NCBI GenBank assembly: GCA_937890395.1
Contig: CALACK010000109.1
Span: 1-48,617 of the forward strand
Source: an uncultured Acidimicrobiaceae bacterium
GTDB taxonomy: Bacteria; Actinomycetota; Acidimicrobiia; Acidimicrobiales; Ilumatobacteraceae
DNA length: 48,617 nt
Direction of reading: 5' to 3'
The position numbers were made by a program, and so were the translations under genes. Shown in pieces: positions 1 to 8,592 of the stretch; positions within the stretch are counted from its first letter, which is position 1, and every line of letters begins with the position of its first letter. The notes beneath the pieces were generated by a model. It saw nothing but the letters and a program-made list of their open reading frames with translations, searched no databases and was not told the DNA's origin.

Positions 1-438
1 AGCGAACTTAGACGTAATCCGACGCCAGAAGAAGTTGCTGTGCGTTGCAGTCTTTCGGTTGAAAGACTTTTGGAGATAATGCAATTAGCTATACCGACGA
101 CAAGTTTGGATGCCCCAGTTGGGCACAATACCGACGACTTAACAGTTGGCGACACAATCGCCGACAGTGACCAGAACGATCCCCTTGGAGCCACCGAGAG
201 AAGCCAACTACACGATGCGGTTGAGCAAACTTTGAAAGACCTGCCACCTCGTGAGCAAGAAATTGTTGCGATGCGTTTTGGTATTGGTGAGCACAAACGT
301 ATTTATACTCTTGAAGAAGTCGCCGACAAAATGCACGTGACTAGAGAACGCGTTCGTCAAATCGAGCAAAAGACTTTGGCTCGAATGCGTCACCCACATA
401 ACAGTGCCAATCTGCGCGCATTTTTTGAAGATAAATAA
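1..438 (+). CDS. RNA polymerase sigma-70 family factor, C-terminal part (5' truncated)
   Basis: This is the 3' end of a primary-type or primary-like sigma factor, which directs RNA polymerase to promoters. Frame 1 is open from the first base and reads ELRRNPTPEEVA, typical of region 3. A GTG at 40 is only an internal codon, so I do not use it as the start. Residues near the end form region 4: LPPREQEIVAMRFGIG, then the helix-turn-helix TLEEVADKMHVTRERVRQIE that contacts the -35 box, and a closing ARMRHP. The region 3/4 layout with an acidic linker excludes an ECF factor. Regions 1 and 2 lie outside the window, so I cannot tell group 1 (RpoD/SigA) from group 2 (SigB-like). The gene converges on the inositol operon, with only 22 bp between the two stops. 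Confidence 0.9.
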   Translation, partial: SELRRNPTPEEVAVRCSLSVERLLEIMQLAIPTTSLDAPVGHNTDDLTVGDTIADSDQNDPLGATERSQLHDAVEQTLKDLPPREQEIVAMRFGIGEHKRIYTLEEVADKMHVTRERVRQIEQKTLARMRHPHNSANLRAFFEDK

Positions 439-460
439 CTAGCTAAGTTAATAGCAGCGC

Positions 461-1630
461 TTATTTAGTTAGATCTACGACTGGCTCCCATTTGCGCGAA
501 GTCCATGAGTTAATTAGCGCCTGTTGAACACTGACAACATCAACGGCTTCTTTGAATCCAGGTGTGTAGGTCGTGCCGGTTGCCAATGCATTCATGAAGT
601 TCAAATCTTCGATTGCAACAAGGTCTTCGAAGCCAATGGCGTTGGCCATACCTGGGGCAAACGCACCATGAAATGGAAACCGATCTCCCCCGAAAATGGT
701 CTTGTACCCAGTGTTGACGCCTTCTTCGCGCTTATAAAACTGCAATTCGTTTAGCTTCTCAAGATTCCACGACAACGAACCTTCAGTCCCGTATACCTCG
801 AAAGCATTCTGGCTTTCCGGGCCAACCATTGAACGACTTGTTTCGAAAGTTCCGGTTGCACCATTTTCAAAGTTGCAGAGCATTGATGCGAAGTCTTCAT
901 TTTCAACTTCACCCTTTGGGTCTGTGGCCTTGCCTCGACCGTAATGACTTGCCGCTCCAGTCGGTAATGGCCGATGAGTGATCGTATTATTCTTCATTCC
1001 GGTAACTTCTGAAATACCGCCAACTAAAAAATGGGCGAGTGAAACCGAGTGGCTCAAGATATCACTGGTCACGCCGTAACCTGCTTGTGCAAATTTGAAG
1101 CGCCAAGTTAGCAAACCAAGTTCGTCGCTGCCGTACATCGATAAGAATCTTCCGCGATAGTGGGTGACGCGACCGATTGCCCCACTTTTGATTAGTTCAC
1201 GCGCGTGAATCACCAGAGGCGACCACAAATAGTTGTAACCAACACCAGTCGGTGTCGAATGTTTTTTCGCAATGTTGTAAGCCTCGACTGTTTGTGCTGG
1301 CGTGCCGCCGATTGGCTTCTCGCTGAATATTGCTTTGCCTGCTGCCGCTGCTGCCGCAATCATCGGCACATGCAACATATTTGGTGCAGTAACCCAGACC
1401 GCATCGACATCCTTAGCGGATACTGCTTCTTCAAAGCCAGCCACCGCCCGAGCAAAACCAAAATCGTTGACTGCTCGGTCACGCCGACTCTGTTCAACAT
1501 CGGCACAGACCACGAGTTCTGGCTTGAACTCTGCATCTGGAAATAGCGAAGAAATTCGCAACGCAGCACGACTGTGGGCTTGGCCCATCCACCCGAGACC
1601 CAATACAGCAATACCGATACGTTTTTTCAT
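461..1630 (-). CDS. Gfo/Idh/MocA family NAD(P)-dependent oxidoreductase
   Basis: This is a 389-aa dehydrogenase of the family that includes myo-inositol 2-dehydrogenase and glucose-fructose oxidoreductase. The N-terminal Rossmann fold is visible as GIAVLGLGWMGQAHS, and the conserved EKP motif (SEKPIGG) follows near residue 105. The C-terminal alpha/beta substrate domain includes SDILSHSVSLAHFL, which supplies the usual catalytic His region. It is the last gene of a leftward operon after iolC, an aldolase-like gene and iolB, 41 bp downstream of iolB. A role in oxidising inositol, an inositol isomer or a sugar acid is therefore likely, but substrate specificity in this family cannot be read from sequence. 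The ATG is supported by the Rossmann motif starting right after it. Confidence 0.88.
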   Translation of the reverse strand: MKKRIGIAVLGLGWMGQAHSRAALRISSLFPDAEFKPELVVCADVEQSRRDRAVNDFGFARAVAGFEEAVSAKDVDAVWVTAPNMLHVPMIAAAAAAGKAIFSEKPIGGTPAQTVEAYNIAKKHSTPTGVGYNYLWSPLVIHARELIKSGAIGRVTHYRGRFLSMYGSDELGLLTWRFKFAQAGYGVTSDILSHSVSLAHFLVGGISEVTGMKNNTITHRPLPTGAASHYGRGKATDPKGEVENEDFASMLCNFENGATGTFETSRSMVGPESQNAFEVYGTEGSLSWNLEKLNELQFYKREEGVNTGYKTIFGGDRFPFHGAFAPGMANAIGFEDLVAIEDLNFMNALATGTTYTPGFKEAVDVVSVQQALINSWTSRKWEPVVDLTK

Positions 1631-1671
1631 ATTTTTCTCCGTTGTGTTTAGTTAAATAGTTATTTTTTCAA

Positions 1672-2583
1672 TTAAGCGTTGACTCGACCGCGAGCTGAAG
1701 TCATCGGTACTCGCGGGTCAGTTTGTTGCGACTTCCATTCGTCGCGAATCCAGTGATGGCTCGGGTCATCGCAAAATGCCATCGTGCGGTCTTCGGCCGG
1801 GCCCGCCAGAACATTTAAGAAATACATTGGATATTCAGGCGCAGCAATTGATGGCCCGTGATAACCAGCTGGCAAAATATAAACATCGCCATCGCTAAGT
1901 GTGATGGTGTCATCAACAGAACCGTCAACCGTGTACGCGTGAAAGTAACCCCGACCATCTCGGTCGCCATGATCAGATTGTTTTTTGCCGATTCTGAAGT
2001 AATAGATCTCTTCGTTCATATTCGGACAACCAGCGATGCCATCATGTCGATGTGGTGGCCACGAAGACCAGTTGCCACCAGGCGTCAGAACTTCGCAAAT
2101 AATTATTCTGTCTGCGCCTTGAAACGAATCTGGTGTGGCGATGTTGTTAACTTGACGAGTCGCAAACCCTGCACCTCGTGGTTCAACTGGCACTGCGTTG
2201 GCTAAACCATGGTGAGCAGGAAACTCTTTTGTGGCCATAGCTGTGCACACGGCAACTTCGCCAGCATCGGCAGAAAGTGACAACTTAGAACCAACTGGCG
2301 CATAAAACCAGTCGGCGACTGCTGCGAATACTCCAGGTCGGCCAGCAAGCGAATAGTTCTTGTCGTTGCATTGAACGTTCGCCGAAATCGATGAGAGTGG
2401 AACTATCACAGCTTCGCGATTAGCAAGATCAATTTCAACTGTGTTGCTTTTTGACATGCTTGAAAAGTCATAAACATCGATGCCGCAATATGTCCATCCA
2501 GCAGTCTTGGCGTCTAAAGAAACTGGTTGGTTGGCACGAGCCAGCGAACCTTGTGGGTAATACCAACTTGAAGTTTTGCTCAT
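1672..2583 (-). CDS. iolB: 5-deoxy-glucuronate isomerase IolB
   Basis: IolB isomerises 5-deoxy-D-glucuronate to 2-deoxy-5-keto-D-gluconate (DKG), a cytosolic step of myo-inositol breakdown between IolD and IolC. The 303-aa length is normal for this bicupin family. The metal-binding cupin region is visible as WSSWPPHRHD (residues 172-181) followed by NEEIYYFR (190-197), and a C-terminal cupin stretch reads GDVYILPAGYHGP. It lies 18 bp downstream of the aldolase-like gene in the same leftward operon as iolC. The assignment rests on these motifs and on the neighbours, and I see no truncation. Confidence 0.95.
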   Translation of the reverse strand: MSKTSSWYYPQGSLARANQPVSLDAKTAGWTYCGIDVYDFSSMSKSNTVEIDLANREAVIVPLSSISANVQCNDKNYSLAGRPGVFAAVADWFYAPVGSKLSLSADAGEVAVCTAMATKEFPAHHGLANAVPVEPRGAGFATRQVNNIATPDSFQGADRIIICEVLTPGGNWSSWPPHRHDGIAGCPNMNEEIYYFRIGKKQSDHGDRDGRGYFHAYTVDGSVDDTITLSDGDVYILPAGYHGPSIAAPEYPMYFLNVLAGPAEDRTMAFCDDPSHHWIRDEWKSQQTDPRVPMTSARGRVNA

Positions 2584-2601
2584 CGGCCCTCTGCCTCCAC
2601 T

Positions 2602-3501
2602 TTAAATAATTGAACCATGAACAAGTTTTGCTGCTCGGCCGATGGCATTCTCGACGTCGTCATCATACGGAAATAGTAACGGTCGACCTGCAACTAATCC
2701 GATCACATTGGGAATCTGCAATGCTCCGGCCCATTCGCTAAAAGTTGAATCAAGGTTTTCGCCTGGATCACCGCCGAGTAATAAAATCGGCATTGTTGTG
2801 GCGCCACCCAAAGACTTATGGTTTGTCCACGCTGGAAGTTTCAGCCAAGTAAGACCTGAGTAAGAGCCAAGACCTGCAGCGATCGAAATGATTTTATCTA
2901 GTCGGTCTGTAGATCGATCAAGCGTTGGCAAACCATTTACATCTTTCGTGTAAGGCAGTGGTTCGACTAAGCAAACGATGTTTCGTTCGGCCAACAATCG
3001 CATTGCATCAACTACATATTCAATAGTTTTGCCAACACCCGAATCGGTGTTTTCGATACGCAGCAATACTTTGCCGCCATCAAGACCAAGCGACGCAATA
3101 TGGTCGGCATCGTATGCAGTCATCGGGTCGTCAAGTCCCCACATCGATCCAAGATAGCCACCACGATTCATCGTGCCAAAAATAAGTTTTGATTCAAGAG
3201 CACCAAGCCACGAGAGTTCTTCAACAATGTCCGCACTTGCTAATAAACCATCAACCAATGGGTTGCTCAAACTTCTCATCAGTCGGTCAAGCAGCGAGTA
3301 TCTATCAGCAATTGCAAATTCGTTTTTACCGGCGGCGAGTATGCCTCTGGCTGTGTGGTCTGCAGCAACAATCAGTAATCTGCCGTCTTTGCCAATTAGT
3401 TTGCGCCGTTTACGATTCGAGACGGCTGTTACGAATGATTGCGGATCGCGAACCCGTGCCTCAAGAAGTTTTTGGTATTGCGATCTATTGAGCGACGACA
3501 C
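2602..3501 (-). CDS. Inositol-cluster (beta/alpha)8 barrel aldolase-like protein (Cgl0158 family), copy 1
   Basis: This 299-aa protein belongs to the DeoC/LacD-like TIM-barrel group often found in actinobacterial inositol clusters and known by the Corynebacterium name Cgl0158. Visible landmarks are KRRKLIGKDGRLLIVAADHT near the N-terminus, LIFGTMNRGGYLGS, DGGKVLLRIEN, CLVEPLPY, and a closing GLVAGRPLLFPYDDDV that resembles a class I aldolase end. By position between iolB and iolC it probably replaces IolJ, cleaving 5-dehydro-2-deoxygluconate 6-phosphate to DHAP and malonate semialdehyde. That role is inferred. It starts 3 bp after the iolC stop. A clear paralog lies at 15285-16163. Confidence 0.85.
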   Translation of the reverse strand: MSSLNRSQYQKLLEARVRDPQSFVTAVSNRKRRKLIGKDGRLLIVAADHTARGILAAGKNEFAIADRYSLLDRLMRSLSNPLVDGLLASADIVEELSWLGALESKLIFGTMNRGGYLGSMWGLDDPMTAYDADHIASLGLDGGKVLLRIENTDSGVGKTIEYVVDAMRLLAERNIVCLVEPLPYTKDVNGLPTLDRSTDRLDKIISIAAGLGSYSGLTWLKLPAWTNHKSLGGATTMPILLLGGDPGENLDSTFSEWAGALQIPNVIGLVAGRPLLFPYDDDVENAIGRAAKLVHGSII

Positions 3502-3504
3502 AAA

Positions 3505-4458
3505 CTAACTCTTAATTTTTGCTTGTTCCGAGATGAAAGAGCGCAAGATTTCTTCGGTTGGCATCGCATCAGCGCATGCAAGTTTGGTTGCGACATAGGC
3601 ACCAGCGGCATTTGCGAACTCGCCAATTTCGCGAATTGACCAATTATGAATTAAGCCGTGTGAAAGAGCACCACCAAACGCGTCGCCTGAGCCGAGGCCG
3701 CACACGAGTTTGATTTTGAGTGGAGCAATGCGAATTCGTTCTTCGGCAGTTGCCAGCATCACGCCCTCAGCACCAAGTTTGACAATGGCAAGCGAAACTC
3801 CATCAGCAAGAAACTTGTCAGCGATTTTGTCTGGGTCGGTTAGGCCGATTGCCATTTCGCATTCTGTTTTATTGCCAACAACAACCGAGCAGTGGGCGAT
3901 AGCGGCACGAGCAGCAACGCCAGCAGCATCGATAGACGCCCAAAAACTTGGGCGATAATCAAGATCAATCACCGTGTGCTTTTTGCGACTTCGTTGCGCA
4001 AGCCAATGCATTGAAGACTTCGCAGTTTCACCATTAGACAGCGCACATCCACTCATCCAAAAAACGGCGCAGTCATCGATTAGTGATGCTGGCACTGAGT
4101 TGGCGACGATGGTTGTATCAGGGGCGTTCGGTTGCCTGTGAAAAATAAGTTTTGGATCTTCGGGTGGGTCAAGGGCTGCAAGCACAACTGGGGTTAAGCC
4201 ATTCGGCTCACTCGAGACGAATTGTGTGTCAACATTCCATGTGTTGAGTTTGTTGAGGATGTATTGGCCTAAAGCGTCTGAGCCGACTTTCGTTAGCAGC
4301 ACTGCGTGGTTGCCAAGTTTCGCCGCGGCTACTGCAACATTGCTTGGGCTACCTCCAACGCTTTTCGAAAAAGTTTGCTCGCTACCAAAAGAAGCCCCGG
4401 CTTCGATTCCATAAAGGTCGATGCTTACTCGGCCGACCGTGACAACAGTGTTTTTCAT
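3505..4458 (-). CDS. iolC: 5-dehydro-2-deoxygluconokinase IolC (PfkB family)
   Basis: IolC phosphorylates 2-deoxy-5-keto-D-gluconate with ATP, the step before aldol cleavage in inositol catabolism. The 317-aa protein has a PfkB fold: the N-terminal VGRVSIDLYG, the substrate motif SVGGSPSNVAVAAAKLG, and the C-terminal anion-hole/catalytic motif CGLGSGDAFGGAL, in which the usual GAGD is GSGD. The early Tyr-Gly (DLYG) and the GGSPSN motif are characteristic of IolC rather than of generic fructokinases. It is the first gene of the leftward operon iolC / aldolase-like / iolB / dehydrogenase. It is divergent from the dehydrogenase at 4528, with 69 bp between start codons that must hold both promoters. 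A generic sugar or KDG kinase is the less likely alternative. Confidence 0.92.
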   Translation of the reverse strand: MKNTVVTVGRVSIDLYGIEAGASFGSEQTFSKSVGGSPSNVAVAAAKLGNHAVLLTKVGSDALGQYILNKLNTWNVDTQFVSSEPNGLTPVVLAALDPPEDPKLIFHRQPNAPDTTIVANSVPASLIDDCAVFWMSGCALSNGETAKSSMHWLAQRSRKKHTVIDLDYRPSFWASIDAAGVAARAAIAHCSVVVGNKTECEMAIGLTDPDKIADKFLADGVSLAIVKLGAEGVMLATAEERIRIAPLKIKLVCGLGSGDAFGGALSHGLIHNWSIREIGEFANAAGAYVATKLACADAMPTEEILRSFISEQAKIKS

Positions 4459-4527
4459 CAGATTTGAGTTTAGGTTGCGGGCAAGGGTTTCTTTGAATCG
4501 TTGGTGTTGAGCGACTAGTTTTCTTGC

Positions 4528-5526
4528 ATGCGTATTGCTGTATTTGGGGCTGGTCGAATGGCCGAAATTCGAATTGAAGACATGGTTAAAGATCCTCGGA
4601 TTAAAAACATTTCGGTGATCAATCGTTCGCCTGAAAAAGCCGAGTCGCTTAGGTCAAGATTCGGTGTTGAGATCGTTTCTGAAAAAGATTTTAACCCACA
4701 AGACTTTGATTCATATGTGATTACAACTGGCACTTCACATCACGCCCAAGCACTTGATTTAGTTTTGGGGGCCAATCGCAAAATTCTATGCGAGAAGCCA
4801 ATTGCTCTCGAACTCGCAGACACTGATGCTGTTTTGGATCGCGCAAAAAAAGCTGGTGCTGAGATTCAAGTTGGTTTTCAAAGACGATTTGATCCACCGA
4901 TTGCAAAAGCCAAGCAACTAATTGATAGCGGTTCGGTCGGCACGATGTATCACATTCGGTTCATGTCAAATGATATTGAGCCGTCATCTCGAGAATTTCT
5001 TGCCGGGAGTGGCGGAGTGTTTCGTGATCTTCATGTGCACGATTTTGATTTGGCCGAGTGGCTTTGTAACGAGCCAATTGCAGAAGTATTTGCAACTCGC
5101 CGAGTTCGCGAGTTTCAGCAATATGCCGAGTTTGATGACGGCGATGTTTCGCTGATTCATGCGATGACACAATCTGGAGTTCAAATAAGTATTTCAGGTA
5201 CTCGTCATGATCCACGCGGTCATGATGTGCGTTTTGAAGTTTTTGGTTCAAAGGATTCGTTGAGTGCTGGTCTTTCTCCGCGGACTCCACTCAATTTGCT
5301 TGACTCCGGCATTGAGTTAAGTACATCTCCGTATACGGGTTTTGTTGATCGATTCAGAGAAGCCTTCAGAGAAGAAACTAAGGCGTATATCGAGTGGATC
5401 GCCGGCAATCGAAATAATCCATGTCCACCTGATTCGGCACGTAGCGGCATTTGTGTTGCGATTGCTTGTGAAATTTCGACAAGAGAAAAGCGTGTTGTGA
5501 AAGTTTCCGAAGTCAGAGGATCATGA
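4528..5526 (+). CDS. Gfo/Idh/MocA family oxidoreductase (first of a tandem pair)
   Basis: A 332-aa NAD(P)-dependent dehydrogenase. The Rossmann start is MRIAVFGAGRMAEIRIEDM, the conserved CEKPIAL lies near residue 90, GFQRRFDPP follows, and the substrate domain holds DLHVHDFDLAEW, which carries the catalytic Asp/His region seen in inositol 2-dehydrogenases. The gene begins the rightward operon divergent from iolC, and its stop overlaps the next start by 4 bp (ATGA), so the two dehydrogenases are translationally coupled. Substrate unknown; an inositol stereoisomer, scyllo-inosose or a related sugar is the natural guess from context. It differs clearly in sequence from its tandem partner, so this is not a recent duplication. 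Confidence 0.88.
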   Translation: MRIAVFGAGRMAEIRIEDMVKDPRIKNISVINRSPEKAESLRSRFGVEIVSEKDFNPQDFDSYVITTGTSHHAQALDLVLGANRKILCEKPIALELADTDAVLDRAKKAGAEIQVGFQRRFDPPIAKAKQLIDSGSVGTMYHIRFMSNDIEPSSREFLAGSGGVFRDLHVHDFDLAEWLCNEPIAEVFATRRVREFQQYAEFDDGDVSLIHAMTQSGVQISISGTRHDPRGHDVRFEVFGSKDSLSAGLSPRTPLNLLDSGIELSTSPYTGFVDRFREAFREETKAYIEWIAGNRNNPCPPDSARSGICVAIACEISTREKRVVKVSEVRGS

Positions 5527-6527
5527 CTCGGTTGAGAGTCGCTCTAATTGGTCTTGGGCGCATGGGCCGAGTTCATGCAGCGGCCCTCGCTAAATCTGAA
5601 ACTGTTGAAGTAGTCGCAGTTGCCGACCCATCTGAACAAGCAATTGAATTTGCGAGATCATTGTTTCCGAAGGCTGCGATATTTGCCGACTATCAACAGG
5701 CCTTAACTAACGATCAAGTTGAAGCCTGTCTAATTGCATCGCCAACACCATTGCATCCACAAATGGTGCGAGACGCGCTTGCTCACGGTTTGCATGTACT
5801 TTGTGAGAAGCCACTCGCACTGGATATTGAAGTTGCGAACGAACTTGCTAATATGGCGATGAATGCAAATCTGGTTTTGCAAATTGGCCACTGGCGAAGG
5901 TTTTCGCCGCCTTGGGCAACTGCAAAGCGAGTTTTAGACAGCGGCGCAATTGGCGCACCGATAATGATTCGACTTTCACAGTGGGACGCAAATTCACCTC
6001 CGGCAAGTTTCTGCGATGTAACTGTTAGCGGCGGCTTGGCAATTGATTGTGGTGTTCACGAATACGATCTTGCCGAATGGTTCTTCGGTTCGCCAGTAAG
6101 AGCAGTGCGAGCATGGAACTTGACTTTGGTTGAGAAATCATTGGCCGAGGTTGGTGACGTAGATAATTTGTGCGCAGTACTTGAGTTTGATGACTCTAGA
6201 GCTGCGTTCGTCGATCTCTCGCGTAATTGTCGTTATGGCGATGATGTTCGAACCGAAATACTTGGTTCAGATGGCGCAATATATGTTGATCTGTTGCCGA
6301 CAGGTCGAACGCGGCTGGCAACTAATGACGGTGTTCATGAAGTTCAAGGGTCACAAGTTCTAGATGCGACGGCTGCCGGCGTTGAAAATCAAATTGATTC
6401 GTTTGCTACTGAAGTTTCGTCGCGTGGCTCGACTGATCTACCTGATGGCCACTCAAGCGCTCGGGCTACGAAGATTGGTCATGCTGTTAATTTGGCGGCG
6501 AAAACTGCTGATCGAATTGAAGTCTGA
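5523..6527 (+). CDS. Gfo/Idh/MocA family oxidoreductase (second of a tandem pair)
   Basis: A 334-aa dehydrogenase of the same family as its upstream neighbour. Motifs are RVALIGLGRMGRVHAAAL (NAD(P)-binding), CEKPLALD, GHWRRFSPPWA, and IDCGVHEYDLAEWFFG in the substrate domain. The start is fixed by the ATGA overlap with the previous gene. The ChbG-like gene begins one base after its stop, so all three form one transcript. With two dehydrogenases and a deacetylase in a row, an oxidation-driven route for an amino- or N-acetylated sugar or polyol is conceivable. That is inference from arrangement only. Confidence 0.88.
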   Translation: MTRLRVALIGLGRMGRVHAAALAKSETVEVVAVADPSEQAIEFARSLFPKAAIFADYQQALTNDQVEACLIASPTPLHPQMVRDALAHGLHVLCEKPLALDIEVANELANMAMNANLVLQIGHWRRFSPPWATAKRVLDSGAIGAPIMIRLSQWDANSPPASFCDVTVSGGLAIDCGVHEYDLAEWFFGSPVRAVRAWNLTLVEKSLAEVGDVDNLCAVLEFDDSRAAFVDLSRNCRYGDDVRTEILGSDGAIYVDLLPTGRTRLATNDGVHEVQGSQVLDATAAGVENQIDSFATEVSSRGSTDLPDGHSSARATKIGHAVNLAAKTADRIEV

Positions 6528-6528
6528 G

Positions 6529-7404
6529 GTGTATAAAAAATTTGAAGGCCGAATTGTTTTACATCAAGACGATGTCGGAATGTGCCACGGAGCGAATGTT
6601 GCTTTCGGCGAACTATCAGATCTTGGGTCAATAACAAGTGGTTCAGTGATGGTTCCATGTCCATGGTTTCGAGAAGCCGCTGAAATGGCAGTTGCAAATA
6701 AAAAACTTGATCTTGGCGTGCACCTAACGTTGACGGCCGAAAAAGAGTTCTATCGCTGGCGGCCATTAACAGTTGCAAGCAAATCAAGCGGATTAGTTGA
6801 TGGTGACGGTTACATGTGGCGAGACGTAAGTTCTGTTCGGCGTAATGCCAATACAGAAGCAGTTGCCTTAGAACTTCGCGCGCAAATTGATTTTGCTCTC
6901 GCTACTGGCTTTGATGTGACACATCTTGACGCACATATGGGGGCGACACTCGCGCCCGAGTTTTGCGCAATATATATCGCACTAGGAGTTGAATATAAAC
7001 TTCCTGTTTTATTGACGAAAAAACTCTCAGATTACGGACCAAACAATCACGTGGCTCGTGTAACTGACGAGCAGTTTGATGAGTTCGTTGTACTCGCAGA
7101 GGGCGAAAGAATGCAGATTTTTGATCGAGTACTTGAAACAGATTTCAACCGAAAGGCAGTCACGGTGCTTGATGATCTTGCATACCAAACAATGTTTACG
7201 AAAAATCTGAACGGCTTAACATTTGCCGCACTGCACCCAAATGCACCAGGTGAAGTTGAAGTGATCGAACCAAATCAGTTTCACGTGCGCACCCAAGAGT
7301 ACAAAATATTTAGTTCAGAAAACTATTTGTCATGGCTTGCAAAAAAAGAAATCAAACCAATCGGAATGCGCGAACTTCGTGATGAAATGCGTCTAGTGAA
7401 ATAA
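6529..7404 (+). CDS. ChbG/YdjC family carbohydrate deacetylase-like protein
   Basis: A 291-aa protein of the ChbG/YdjC family, metal-dependent enzymes that remove acetyl groups from N-acetylated oligosaccharides. Visible metal/catalytic motifs are LHQDDVG (D14 D15, the NADDFG-type motif), GVHLTL (H65), and THLDAHMG (H132, H136); a late HPNAPGE fits the family end. An ATG lies far upstream at 6364, but it would overlap the previous gene by 164 bp and add a non-family leader. GTG at 6529 starts just before the first motif and one base after the preceding stop, so I chose it. The conserved Asn-Ala of the first motif is His-Gln here, which could mean altered specificity. The substrate is unknown. 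Confidence 0.82.
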   Translation: MYKKFEGRIVLHQDDVGMCHGANVAFGELSDLGSITSGSVMVPCPWFREAAEMAVANKKLDLGVHLTLTAEKEFYRWRPLTVASKSSGLVDGDGYMWRDVSSVRRNANTEAVALELRAQIDFALATGFDVTHLDAHMGATLAPEFCAIYIALGVEYKLPVLLTKKLSDYGPNNHVARVTDEQFDEFVVLAEGERMQIFDRVLETDFNRKAVTVLDDLAYQTMFTKNLNGLTFAALHPNAPGEVEVIEPNQFHVRTQEYKIFSSENYLSWLAKKEIKPIGMRELRDEMRLVK

Positions 7405-7416
7405 ATAACTCGTTAA

Positions 7417-8592
7417 TTAATTAGTTTTTGAAATATGTTCTGGTATTCCAAAACTCTTGGTAATCATTCGCGTAGCTATAAGCACAACTGCTGCTGTACA
7501 CGCTAAGAAAATTGGATATGTTGATATTCCGACTCGTTCAAGTAACTGACCGGCTACCCAAGGCAAGGTCATTGAACTTAGCCCGGCTGTACCAACTATT
7601 CGTGCAGTTATTTTGCCGGAAAGTGAAGTACGGCTGCCGATGAAACTAAACATCAACGGAAACTGCGGTGCCGCAGCCAGACCATAGATAAACGCACAGG
7701 GCAGCAAAATTGAATCAAATCTGAAATATAAAGCCCCGCAGACGGCGATATTTGTTAGTGCTGCAATTTTGATAAATATGATCCCGTGGCTACGACGAGC
7801 TAAAAATACAGTTGCAAATCTACAGACCATAAAACCAACCCAAAATGTCGAAGTTAAAACTGCAGCTTCGTTCTTTGACAAACCAGTTTTGATTCCGTAG
7901 GTGTAAATCCAAGTAACAAATGCAACTTCAAGTGCAACATAGCCAAGAAAAAACATCATGATCAAGGCAAGTTGTCGTCTTGAAATTTTTTCATGGCTTG
8001 ATCGAGTCTCGAGGTGCGGGTCAGCCGGTGATTTATGAAACACAACAATCATCGCAATAGTGCAAAGCGCGACTGCGACGAACCAAAAAGCAAGCGACGC
8101 ATCTCCAGTTAATGCATCTGATCCACGAACAATCAGCGGACTCAAAATCGCGCCGACCCCGAACATCGTGTGCATCAGTGCGAGGCGAGGGCCAACTCGT
8201 TCTTTGAGCTCCCAGACAATCAATGTGTTGCAGCCAACATCTGAAGTTGAGATTGAAGTTCCGAATAATAAAAACATCAATGCCAAAATGAGTCGATTCG
8301 AAATAAATGGAATAGTTGCAAGGCAAATAGACCCAGTAAATAGAGCGGTTCCGATCAAACGATTGCCTAAACCTTTGTCGTAACCACGTGCAAAAATTTG
8401 CGTGCCTATGATGTATCCCAGGCCTTATGTAACAAGAACAATGCCGACTGAGGCGATAGTTGTGCCGACTTGCTCGGCCAATAGTGAGATAGACGGTCCG
8501 ATCAAGCCGAAAGCTACGCCAACAACTAAAAACACCCCAAAATACGCGCGGTGTGAATGCGAGGTTGGTTGTGCGATTAGTCCAGTATTCAC
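7417..8592 (-). pseudogene. MFS transporter interrupted by one in-frame TAA
   Basis: Translated through one stop, this is a single ~391-codon major facilitator with about 12 hydrophobic segments and the MFS-like loop ARGYDKGLGNRL. It probably exports or imports a sugar or other small molecule. The frame opens at GTG 8592, which overlaps the trypsin-like gene's TGA by 4 bp (GTGA), the coupling style used elsewhere in the window. Codon 56 (8427-8425) is TAA, with IVLVT before it and GLGYIIG after it, in the middle of what should be a membrane helix. The frame is intact on both sides and one base change would restore Tyr. A 313-codon ORF from a TTG at 8358 could make a protein lacking the first helices. 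It is either a recent nonsense mutation or a sequencing error. Confidence 0.8.

Noticed and set aside
6364-6528. Upstream ATG extension of the ChbG-like gene
   Set aside because: It would overlap the previous gene by 164 bp and adds a basic leader absent from the family; GTG 6529 fits better.
8425-8427. Reading the MFS TAA as a recoded sense codon
   Set aside because: TAA is not used for selenocysteine or pyrrolysine and no other gene in the window needs recoding.
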